The notes below the pieces were generated by a model. That model had not been told where the DNA came from and made no database searches. It saw only the letters and a list, made by a program, of their open reading frames with translations. Shown here one piece after another: positions 45,608-52,101 of a stretch of DNA of 52,101 nucleotides. Both the position numbers and the translations under genes were made by a program. Position 1 is the first letter of the stretch; every line of letters begins with the position of its first letter. The stretch comes from Alistipes sp. (GTDB lineage Bacteria; Bacteroidota; Bacteroidia; Bacteroidales; Rikenellaceae), in contig JAFTVX010000005.1 in NCBI GenBank assembly GCA_017465575.1, positions 1-52,101 on the forward strand, read 5' to 3'.

Positions 45608-46669
45608 ATGAGATATATCGGCAATAAAGAGAATATTATTGACAAGATACACAACATTCTAACAGTCAATGGAGTATCCGGAGAATCATTTTTTGATTTT
45701 TTCTCTGGCACTACAAATGTGGCTAAATTTTATAAAAAGTTAGGATACACAGTATCATCATCCGATATCATGTATATGTCATTCTGTTTACAGAAGGCCT
45801 ATATAGAGAACAATGACGAGCCTCAGTTTGCCTCGTTAATTTCCACATTGCAACTATCAAGTCAATCTCTACTCTTTTCTACACCATTGGAAGTAGTAGT
45901 CGATTACTTAAACAGTATTGACGATGTAGAGGGATTTATTTATCAGAATTATACACCTGACGGTACAGCCAACTTGGAAATTCCTCGCATGTATTTTAGT
46001 AGCGAGAATGGTAAAAGGATTGATGCAATCAGACAACAGATAGAATCTTGGAAAATTAAGGCACTTATCACCGACTCCGAATATTATATTCTATTAACAT
46101 GCCTAATTGAATCTGTTTCATTTTATGCGAATATATCTGGCGTGTATGCTGCCTTTCAGAAGAAATGGGATCCTCGAGCGACAAAAAAATTTATGTTACG
46201 CCCGATAAAGACCATTAACAATAACAAACTCAATCAGGTTTACAATGCAGATAGCATGTGTATTGCTGACAAAATCACAACTGATATTCTGTATTTAGAC
46301 CCCCCATACAATGAGCGACAATACCTTCCTAATTATCATATATTAGAAACTATTGCGAAATATGATAATCCTGAGATAAAAGGTGTTACAGGAATGAGAA
46401 AGTATGGCAACGAAAAATCTCTGTTCTGCAATGCCAAGACCGCTATTGAGAGTCTTAATTATATAGCTAGAACTGCAAATTACAAGCACCTCGTATTGAG
46501 TTATAATTCCGAAGGTATAATGAAACAAGAGGATATTTTAGCTATACTATCCCAGTATGGCAATGTACGACTTGAGCAGTTTCAATACGCTAGATTTAAG
46601 AGCAATAGCAACGGTTTATCAAAAACCAAGAAACACATATTTGAACAACTATATATTTTGAGCAAATGA
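45608..46669 (+). CDS. D12-class adenine-N6 DNA methyltransferase (second)
   Basis: A 353-residue enzyme with N-terminal MRYIGNKENIIDKI, motif I FFDFFSGTTNVAKFYKKLG, and LDPPYNERQYLPNYHILETIA. The DPPYNxRQY form is that of methyltransferases from type IIS systems such as the FokI group, as I recall the family. It is not close to the first enzyme beyond the shared core, which suits opposite-strand recognition of one asymmetric site. It starts 12 nt after the first gene and overlaps the endonuclease gene by 4 nt (ATGA). Confidence 0.88.
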   Translation: MRYIGNKENIIDKIHNILTVNGVSGESFFDFFSGTTNVAKFYKKLGYTVSSSDIMYMSFCLQKAYIENNDEPQFASLISTLQLSSQSLLFSTPLEVVVDYLNSIDDVEGFIYQNYTPDGTANLEIPRMYFSSENGKRIDAIRQQIESWKIKALITDSEYYILLTCLIESVSFYANISGVYAAFQKKWDPRATKKFMLRPIKTINNNKLNQVYNADSMCIADKITTDILYLDPPYNERQYLPNYHILETIAKYDNPEIKGVTGMRKYGNEKSLFCNAKTAIESLNYIARTANYKHLVLSYNSEGIMKQEDILAILSQYGNVRLEQFQYARFKSNSNGLSKTKKHIFEQLYILSK

Positions 46670-48069
46670 CGACAAATAGTAAAAACTTATGGATTTTAAC
46701 AGAGGAACGACCTAAAAAGGGTGTTCTTCAAATGATATTGTCATATTTTGCCAAAGACCATGAGTGTGGATTTTTTGGACAAGATCTTAAAATTCTACCG
46801 ATACTAGATGATAAGAAATGCTTTAGCTTCACATACGAAGTGATAGGTTTTAACTCATCTATTGTTAATCATATATACATTAAAACCATCTCAGGTGTAT
46901 CAAGTTTTACAGATTTTCTTATCTACTATCAGAACGATATTCCAAGAGTTAGCGACACTCCATTATATGCTATAGAGGAGACAAAAACTGATGATAAGGA
47001 GAGCCGAAACACGGGTGTATATCAGCGTTGTTCTAAATTTGTGTATATAAAAAATTTCTACCCAAAGACTAAAATGGTAATGCTATACGCATTAAAAGTT
47101 GGGCAGAAGGAGAAACCGACAAACACATATATCTTTGGCACAAGGCTATTACTAACATTGGGAGTAGACATTATTGGCAAAGAGTTAGATTCAAACATTT
47201 TTAAACCTTTCGCAAATATAAATGAAGTGATTAGGTTTAAGAATAATATGCCTAGACCTAAGTCATCTACCAATATACCTATTTTGCTTAGAAAGACATG
47301 TAATGCAATATATATTTCTGGTCGTTTATATAAGAACAACTCACTAACTCACGACCCCAATATTGGAGCAATCAGCATCATTTCTGCTGTTATTCGCAAA
47401 TTAGGATGGCAGAAAGATATTATTGTTACAGAACATGGACTAAGTCAAAACCATGTAGGCAAACGAAACAAATTTGTACAGATTGCCAATCTTCTAGACA
47501 TATCGTTGAGTAGACTAACCATTCCAAAAATACCATTGCCTACAGAGTATTGGCATTATGATATAACTGGAGAGAAACTCGGAACGATATTTATCCATAC
47601 CGTTGTAGAGAACTTCACAGAAGGCTACTCAATTTTCGATAATCATGCAGGATGCGAGAAGAGCTACTTTATGACTTCGAAGCAAGAGTATATACCATTA
47701 CAAAAATACTCCGATAGAGAAGCATACAAAGCTGGAGACAAAACCAAAATTGTATCAATCCCAGATTTAGTTCTACTTGATATAAGCGAAAATGAGATTA
47801 TAACAATTGAAGGAAAGAAGTATTGCAATAAACAAGATGGCATAGATGAGCTCAATGGCTACGATTCATTTGACAAGCTATATTTAAATGTGCACTATCC
47901 GCATTTTAAGATTGTACGAACGGTCGTATTGTATGGTAGCAATAACGAAAAAATATGCGAGATTGAGGTAGGTTTCTTACTTAACGAAAAAGGTAAATTG
48001 ATTTTGGGTGTAAAAGCGCCAAAAATATTCACAAGAGCTATCACGAATTTACTTGATTATTGGAAATAA
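46666..48069 (+). CDS. Probable type II restriction endonuclease
   Basis: A 467-residue protein of no family I recognise, called by position directly after two methyltransferases and by a PD-(D/E)XK-like motif. IPDLVLLDISENEIITIEGKK has Pro-Asp followed 15 residues later by Glu-Gly-Lys, in a beta-strand context near residues 366-385. An earlier YAIEETKTDD is a second candidate acid/Lys pair, near residue 105. The site and cut pattern are unknown. It would be toxic without the methyltransferases, consistent with its place last in the operon. Confidence 0.7.
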   Translation: MTTNSKNLWILTEERPKKGVLQMILSYFAKDHECGFFGQDLKILPILDDKKCFSFTYEVIGFNSSIVNHIYIKTISGVSSFTDFLIYYQNDIPRVSDTPLYAIEETKTDDKESRNTGVYQRCSKFVYIKNFYPKTKMVMLYALKVGQKEKPTNTYIFGTRLLLTLGVDIIGKELDSNIFKPFANINEVIRFKNNMPRPKSSTNIPILLRKTCNAIYISGRLYKNNSLTHDPNIGAISIISAVIRKLGWQKDIIVTEHGLSQNHVGKRNKFVQIANLLDISLSRLTIPKIPLPTEYWHYDITGEKLGTIFIHTVVENFTEGYSIFDNHAGCEKSYFMTSKQEYIPLQKYSDREAYKAGDKTKIVSIPDLVLLDISENEIITIEGKKYCNKQDGIDELNGYDSFDKLYLNVHYPHFKIVRTVVLYGSNNEKICEIEVGFLLNEKGKLILGVKAPKIFTRAITNLLDYWK

Positions 48070-48074
48070 TTATT

Positions 48075-48104
48075 ATGAGGGGTGTTTTAACACTCCTCAT
48101 TTTG
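48075..48104 (+). terminator. Terminator of the restriction-modification island
   Basis: ATGAGGGGTGTT (48075-48086) pairs with AACACTCCTCAT (48089-48100), followed by TTTTG. It marks the right edge of the AT-rich island. Confidence 0.75.
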
Positions 48105-48131
48105 TTTGAATAATAAATTGTATTACCTTTG
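48104..48131 (+). promoter_or_regulatory. Promoter of the BACON-like lipoprotein gene
   Basis: TTG near 48103, about 19 nt, TACCTTTG (48124-48131). Start codon at 48165. Confidence 0.6.
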
Positions 48132-48164
48132 TCAGCAGTTAGGAAAATCAAACTATAAACTACT

Positions 48165-49496
48165 ATGAAAAAGCTTTTTACACTCATTACTTTGGTTGTG
48201 GCAGTGCTCTTTGCTGCGTGCAATAACGAGCAGCAGGAGGCTGTACAGCACCTCTTCGTTACGGAGACTGTTCTCGAGGCTGACGCTAAGGGCGAGACCG
48301 TAACCGTATCGTACAACCTTGTAGCTCCCGTCGAGGGTGAGGTGGTTAAGACCAAGGTTGTCGAAGGCGAGGAGATGCTCGGCAATATCACTCAGCCAGC
48401 CGTAGGCATTATCCGCATCGAGGTTAAGGCTAACGAGGGCGACAAGCGCGAGGCTATCGTGGAGATTAGCTACATCAACGAGACCACATCTATCATTATC
48501 GAGCAGGCTACTGGCAATGGTGGCAATGGCGGTGGTGGCAACAACGACGACAACAACGACGACGAGGTTACCTTCAAGGCGTTGTGTCTCGATGGCTACT
48601 ACTACGGCCAGAAGTATGGCGAGGGTGCTGACCGCTACGCCTTCTTCCTCTCGGACCAGGGTCTTAACAATGCAGGCCAGGCCTACACCAACGGCACATA
48701 CTACTACATCGATGCCTTTGCGCCCGTTACAGGTAGCACAACGCTTCCCAACGGTATCTACCTCTTCGACAGCAAGAACACAGGCGCACCTAACACCATC
48801 AACAGCGAGAACAGCCAGCTTATCATCACTGGTGAGAGTGTCGAGGACACCCAGATTAAGTACCTTGATAATGCCACTATGATGGTTTCGGAGAACAAGA
48901 TTGTGCTTGAGGTCGTTATCGATGGCACTACCCACAAGGTAACCTACAACGGTGGCCTTGAGTTGGAGGATGCCACCGAGGATAATGGCGATGGTGGCAA
49001 CGACGACCCCACAGGCGGTCAGGATAAGGATGCGCAGTCTACCCTTACCGAGGACCACAATGTTTCGTTCGACGGCGAACACCGCGTAAAGTGGGTTTAT
49101 GAGGGCGACTACTGGCAGACAGGCTACTCGAACTACACAATTATGATGATGAACAAGGCAAATGGCTATGTTTCGGGCGACACCTTGCAGCTCGATATCA
49201 TCACCGACAACACATCGAAGACGGGCGACTTCTACGGCACATACAAGTGTTCGTATACTGCGGATAAGGGTGTTATGATGGCAGGCTTTACCAACGATTA
49301 CTCTATGCCTGTAGGCTCTTGGCTCTATGACTACAACAACGGTGGCGCTTCGTATAAGGGCTACGCCATGATTGTTGCAGGCGAGCTTACAATCAGCGAT
49401 GCTGGCAACGGCAACTCGACCATCGTTCTCGATGCCGAGGACTGCCTTGGCAACAAGATTACCTGCAACTGGACAGGCGTTATCGAGGAGGACTAA
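48165..49496 (+). CDS. Lipoprotein with BACON-like domain
   Basis: The 443-residue protein starts MKKLFTLITLVVAVLFAAC, a lipoprotein signal with Cys19 as the lipidation site. Residues about 28-112 resemble a BACON domain (a beta-sandwich often found in Bacteroidetes surface proteins), ending in SIIIEQATG. An Asn/Gly/Asp linker follows, then two similar ~120-residue beta-rich modules (one with LCLDGYYYGQKYGEGADRYAFFL, the other with HRVKWVYEGDYWQTGYSNYTIMM), the linker DNGDGGNDDPTGGQ between them. It probably acts on the outer surface or in the periplasm; function is unknown. GC returns to the chromosomal level here. Confidence 0.8.
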   Translation: MKKLFTLITLVVAVLFAACNNEQQEAVQHLFVTETVLEADAKGETVTVSYNLVAPVEGEVVKTKVVEGEEMLGNITQPAVGIIRIEVKANEGDKREAIVEISYINETTSIIIEQATGNGGNGGGGNNDDNNDDEVTFKALCLDGYYYGQKYGEGADRYAFFLSDQGLNNAGQAYTNGTYYYIDAFAPVTGSTTLPNGIYLFDSKNTGAPNTINSENSQLIITGESVEDTQIKYLDNATMMVSENKIVLEVVIDGTTHKVTYNGGLELEDATEDNGDGGNDDPTGGQDKDAQSTLTEDHNVSFDGEHRVKWVYEGDYWQTGYSNYTIMMMNKANGYVSGDTLQLDIITDNTSKTGDFYGTYKCSYTADKGVMMAGFTNDYSMPVGSWLYDYNNGGASYKGYAMIVAGELTISDAGNGNSTIVLDAEDCLGNKITCNWTGVIEED

Positions 49497-49517
49497 GCCT
49501 TCGGCATAACATAATAA

Positions 49518-49556
49518 CGACAAGAGAGTCTATCGGTTTCGATAGGCTCTCTGTCG
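49518..49556 (+). terminator. Hairpin terminator after the BACON-like gene
   Basis: CGACA...GAGAG...CTATCG pairs with CGATAG...CTCTC...TGTCG around a GTTT loop, followed by TTTC. Confidence 0.75.
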
Positions 49557-49638
49557 TTTCAGGGGGCTATTTGGGCGCTTCACCCCCACCCTTGGGCGAT
49601 TGACCGAGGGGTGAGCAATAAATGGCGAAATATGATAG

Positions 49639-49646
49639 TAACTTTG
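49639..49646 (+). promoter_or_regulatory. -7 box of the first small secreted gene
   Basis: TAACTTTG, 37 nt before the ATG at 49684. No clear -33 at standard spacing. Confidence 0.5.
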
Positions 49647-49683
49647 TAATAGCAACAGTAATAAACCTTAAAATTTCAGCATT

Positions 49684-50094
49684 ATGAAGAGACTTTTTAC
49701 TATCATCGTGGCACTCGCCATCAGTGGCATCTGCTACGCATCGGAACCCTACACCGCCTACTGCACAATCCGTGGCGAGGAGTCGATGAGCAACCCCGGA
49801 AACCTCATCGGCAATGTCGAGATTGACTATGGGCAGAGCGCAAAGCGCAAAAGCTACCTCACCGACTCCACAGGCAAGCGCCTTGAGTTTGAGTCGATGG
49901 TGGCGGCAATGAACTATATGGCGGGCTATGGCTGGTCGCTCCACGACAGCTACACCACCATCAAGCGTATGCCAATAGACAACCGCCAACTCGACCGCAT
50001 TGTGGTGGTCTGGATACTTAAAAAGGAGGTCACGACCTCTGCCGAGATTACCGAGGGGTTGGCAAGCAGTAGCCTCGACTACCTTAGTTACTAA
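49684..50094 (+). CDS. Small secreted protein, paralogue 1
   Basis: 136 residues with a signal peptide (MKRLFTIIVALAISGICYA, cleavage likely before SEP). The mature part has PYTAYCTIRG, a VEIDYGQ strand, a GKRLEFESMVAAMNYMAGYGWSLHDS segment and an ending KKEVTTSAEITEGLA. The next gene is a clear paralogue with the same order of blocks. No known family is recognised. One Cys in the mature protein; periplasmic or secreted. Confidence 0.78.
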   Translation: MKRLFTIIVALAISGICYASEPYTAYCTIRGEESMSNPGNLIGNVEIDYGQSAKRKSYLTDSTGKRLEFESMVAAMNYMAGYGWSLHDSYTTIKRMPIDNRQLDRIVVVWILKKEVTTSAEITEGLASSSLDYLSY

Positions 50095-50232
50095 TGAGAA
50101 ATGAGCAAATAGCAAAGTGCAATTAGCAATAATTTTTTCATTATCTATATGTCAGATATTCCCTCGCTCTGTGTATAAATATGTAGATATGCAAATATTT
50201 TGGCTCAAAAGAGTAAATAATTGGTCAAAAAT

Positions 50233-50262
50233 TTTGTGGGGGGGGGAAATATATTAACTTTG
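50233..50262 (+). promoter_or_regulatory. Promoter with a G9 tract in its spacer
   Basis: TTTG (50233-50236) and TAACTTTG (50255-50262) are separated by 18 nt that contain nine consecutive G (50238-50246). The usual spacing is 19-21 nt, so slippage by one to three G would bring it into range. The downstream start codon is at 50297. Confidence 0.6.
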
Positions 50263-50296
50263 TGGAAGTGAAACGAAATCAAAAACTTACAATAAT

Positions 50297-50677
50297 ATGA
50301 GAAGACTTATTTTAGCACTCGTTGCACTTGTGTGCGTAGGTGCAGTATCGGCACAAGAGCCCTACAAGGTCTTTTGCTCAATATCAGGTTCGTCATATCT
50401 TAAATCCAAAACGGGTCATATTGATATCAACTACGGTCAGGAGAACCCAAATAAGAGTTGGCTTGTAGATGAGACGGGCAAAGAGTTGGAGCTCAACTCT
50501 GTACCCGCAGTAGCAAATTACCTCTCGAAACTCGGTTGGGAGTTTGAGGATAGCAGCACTTGGGGAGAAGAGGGAAGACACTATGTTTGGGTGATGTCGA
50601 AGATGGTTACAGACGACAGCCAGATTACCGAGGGCTTTACCACGGCTCTTATGTATCAAAAAGCAAATAAACAATAA
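50297..50677 (+). CDS. Small secreted protein, paralogue 2
   Basis: 126 residues with signal peptide MRRLILALVALVCVGAVSA followed by QEPYKVFCSISG. The blocks match the 136-residue protein at 49684: PYxxxC.I.G, IxINYGQ, GKELELNSVPAVANYLSKLGWEFEDS, and SKMVTDDSQITEGF. Function unknown. Its promoter carries the G9 tract, so expression may switch. Its signal-peptide DNA is nearly identical to that of the next gene although the mature proteins are unrelated. Confidence 0.78.
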   Translation: MRRLILALVALVCVGAVSAQEPYKVFCSISGSSYLKSKTGHIDINYGQENPNKSWLVDETGKELELNSVPAVANYLSKLGWEFEDSSTWGEEGRHYVWVMSKMVTDDSQITEGFTTALMYQKANKQ

Positions 50678-50694
50678 CTAATAAACTTAATAAT

Positions 50695-51207
50695 ATGAAA
50701 AGACTTATTTTAGCACTCGTTGCGCTCGTATGCGTAGGTGCAGTATCGGCACAGGATGTAAAACTATTGGGTGGTCAGAATATCCCCGTGAGATTGATGA
50801 CCGAGATTAACAGCAAGTATCGCACACAGGTTGCGCCCTATGGCATTGTCGATGCCAATATTATGGACTCAAAGGGCGAGAATATCGTAATCAGCCGTGG
50901 CACTCCCGTGGTGATGGACATCGAGATTCAGCGCGCCAAGGGCGTAGGCAAGGCGGGCTACATCAAGATTAACTGCGTATCGACCACCGCAGTAGATGGT
51001 CAGCGCATCAACCTTATCGGCACAAACATCGCACAGGGCGACGACCGTAAGGGCTTGGCAATCGGTCTTGGCGTAGGTCTTGGCATCGTGGTATGTCCTC
51101 CCTGCTTCTTCTGCCTCTGCATCAAGGGCGAGAATGTCGTAATCCCCGAGAACACCATATTGAGCAATATCGTGGTGAACGAGAACTACACAATCAGCGT
51201 TCAGTAA
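50695..51207 (+). CDS. Secreted/periplasmic protein, 170 residues
   Basis: The signal peptide MKRLILALVALVCVGAVSA is nearly the same as in the upstream gene. The mature part (QDVKLLGGQNIPVRLMTEI) has beta-strand-like segments, VVMDIEIQRAKGVGKAGYIKI, a Gly-rich LAIGLGVGLGIVVCPPCFFCLCIKG stretch that could be a membrane segment with four clustered Cys, and PENTILSNIVVNENY. No family is recognised. It is 17 nt after the previous gene and probably co-transcribed, ending in a perfect 18-bp hairpin. Confidence 0.72.
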   Translation: MKRLILALVALVCVGAVSAQDVKLLGGQNIPVRLMTEINSKYRTQVAPYGIVDANIMDSKGENIVISRGTPVVMDIEIQRAKGVGKAGYIKINCVSTTAVDGQRINLIGTNIAQGDDRKGLAIGLGVGLGIVVCPPCFFCLCIKGENVVIPENTILSNIVVNENYTISVQ

Positions 51208-51213
51208 CCGAAT

Positions 51214-51257
51214 GAGTAAATAGGAGAAAAATCGACGAATTTTTCTCCTATTTACTT
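51214..51257 (+). terminator. Perfect 18-bp hairpin terminator
   Basis: AGTAAATAGGAGAAAAAT (51215-51232) is an exact inverted copy of ATTTTTCTCCTATTTACT (51239-51256), loop CGACGA. It ends within a T-rich run and lies 8 nt past the stop codon at 51207. Confidence 0.8.
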
Positions 51258-51266
51258 AAATTATGT

Positions 51267-51274
51267 TATCTTTG
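51267..51274 (+). promoter_or_regulatory. -7 box of the outer-membrane protein gene
   Basis: TATCTTTG, 41 nt before the ATG at 51316. It overlaps the tail of the hairpin region. Confidence 0.6.
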
Positions 51275-51315
51275 TTCTACCAAATACCTAAATACCTAAA
51301 AACTTTTAATTAACT

Positions 51316-51939
51316 ATGCGTAAGATTTTACTTTCAATCGTTGCCATTGTCGCAGTCGCTTTCTCCGTTTCGGCACAGCAGAAGGGCGAGAGCTACTTTG
51401 GCGTAAACCTCGGCTATGAGACTGCAAAGGGTTGGTCAAAGGTTACCGTTCACTCGGCATATATCGATGATATCGAGGAGGTTACGCTCGGTGGCGATGA
51501 CTTCGGCTTTGGCTTGGAGTATGGTTACTTCGTGGCTAACAACCTACTTCTCAAGGCACATATCGGCTACGGCTTCGATAAGGCGGGCGAGGATATCAGC
51601 CACTCGCTTAACATCACCCCCGGCTTGGCATACTATGTTCGCCTTGCCAAAGGTTTCTACTACACGCCTAATATCTCGCTTGGCTATGGTATGTCGATGA
51701 CCAAGCAGAGCGACAATAGCTATCTTGCAGCAAATGGCCTTGTAGCAGAGTTGCAGCCCTTGGCTGTGGAGTTCCGCCCCACCAGTCGCTTTGCTATGAC
51801 CGTGAGCCTTGCATCGTTGCAGTACGCCTTCCTCTCATCTGAAACCGAGATGCTCAATACCCCCGTTTCGATGGATGTTCAGGGCTTAAGCTTCTCACTC
51901 TTGACAAATGCTCAGGTAGGATTTAAGCTATACTTCTAA
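51316..51939 (+). CDS. Outer-membrane beta-barrel protein
   Basis: 207 residues with signal peptide MRKILLSIVAIVAVAFSVSA. The mature part alternates hydrophobic and polar residues in strands (YFGVNLGYETAKGW, FGFGLEYGYFVANNLLLKAHIGYGF, TPGLAYYVRLAKGFYYTPNISLGYGM) and ends in VGFKLYF with the C-terminal Phe expected for insertion by the BAM machinery. It resembles small OmpA-like 8-stranded porins. Ligand unknown. Confidence 0.8.
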   Translation: MRKILLSIVAIVAVAFSVSAQQKGESYFGVNLGYETAKGWSKVTVHSAYIDDIEEVTLGGDDFGFGLEYGYFVANNLLLKAHIGYGFDKAGEDISHSLNITPGLAYYVRLAKGFYYTPNISLGYGMSMTKQSDNSYLAANGLVAELQPLAVEFRPTSRFAMTVSLASLQYAFLSSETEMLNTPVSMDVQGLSFSLLTNAQVGFKLYF

Positions 51940-51944
51940 AAGGG

Positions 51945-52101
51945 AGATGTTAGTTATTAGTTGTCACTAGTGTCCACTAAAAAAAGTGGACGATTAAAAA
52001 TTAAATAAATTTGGTTCACTAGAACCGAATCGTTCATTGACATTGTTGATATTTGATTTGTCGAAGAGGTCTCTCAAATGAGTTTTATCAGTAAGTGAGA
52101 T
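51945..52101. other. Window-edge region, possible mobile-element end
   Basis: Two TAGTTNT heptads (TAGTTAT, TAGTTGT) precede CACTAGTG, a perfect palindrome, and GTCCAC/GTGGAC separated by seven A-rich bases. AT-rich DNA then runs to the edge with no complete gene. It could be the end of an insertion element, but no transposase is visible. Confidence 0.35.

Noticed and set aside
48153-49523. A 456-codon open frame antisense to the BACON-like lipoprotein gene
   Set aside because: It is a shadow of codon bias on the other strand. The plus-strand frame has a lipoprotein signal, promoter and terminator.
51945-52101. Confident insertion-sequence call at the right edge
   Set aside because: Only a palindrome and short inverted repeat are visible; no transposase or matching end lies in the window.

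Overview
The window looks like a chromosomal segment of a Bacteroidales bacterium. Promoters fit the Bacteroidetes pattern (TTTG or TTG, 19-21 nt, TAnnTTTG), start codons lack Shine-Dalgarno sequences, and lipoproteins, TPR regulators and glycine-lipid acyltransferases typical of the group are present. An Alistipes/Rikenellaceae-like host is my inference from gene content and moderate GC. I see no rRNA, tRNA or CRISPR array.

Left part (1-21.2 kb). A catalase gene is cut by the end of an IS21-like element, followed by a dihydroorotate-dehydrogenase-like flavoprotein gene. A minus-strand operon runs CvfB-like RNA-binding protein, methyltransferase, a nitrilase-family gene with an internal stop codon, TSUP permease, uvrA. 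Next come a DUF819 membrane protein, a GntR/YtrA-type ABC-2 operon with a near-perfect palindromic operator, uvrC, two lipoproteins and a membrane-anchored TPR/HTH protein. A zeta-toxin-like kinase with a tiny overlapping partner and two acyltransferases resembling GlsB/GlsA complete this part. The intergenic spaces carry three repeat types: a ~128-bp stem-loop element (five copies plus a fragment), a ~110-bp AT-rich imperfect palindrome, and heptanucleotide tandem repeats.

Centre (21.2-44.5 kb). Two nucleotide-synthesis operons diverge from one ~570-bp region. The minus-strand operon is purE-purL-purC-purF-purM-purN-purH-purD-folD-purB and the plus-strand operon is pyrC-carA-carB-pyrK-pyrD-pyrF-pyrE-pyrB. 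Together they encode most of de novo IMP synthesis and all UMP synthesis steps; purK and purA are not here. Each operon has the same leader layout: promoter, short open frame, terminator-like hairpin, first gene. This suggests translation-coupled attenuation. CarA has lost all three catalytic glutaminase residues (Asp251, Gln336 and Asp338 in place of Cys, His and Glu). PyrB carries a C-terminal four-cysteine tail that resembles the zinc domain of PyrI.

Right part (44.5-52.1 kb). An AT-rich three-gene island with its own promoter and terminator encodes two D12-class adenine methyltransferases and a probable PD-(D/E)XK endonuclease, a likely type II restriction-modification system with an asymmetric site. 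It is followed by a BACON-like lipoprotein, two paralogous small secreted proteins, a secreted protein that shares its signal-peptide DNA with its neighbour, and an outer-membrane beta-barrel protein. One promoter here holds a run of nine G between its two boxes and may be phase variable.
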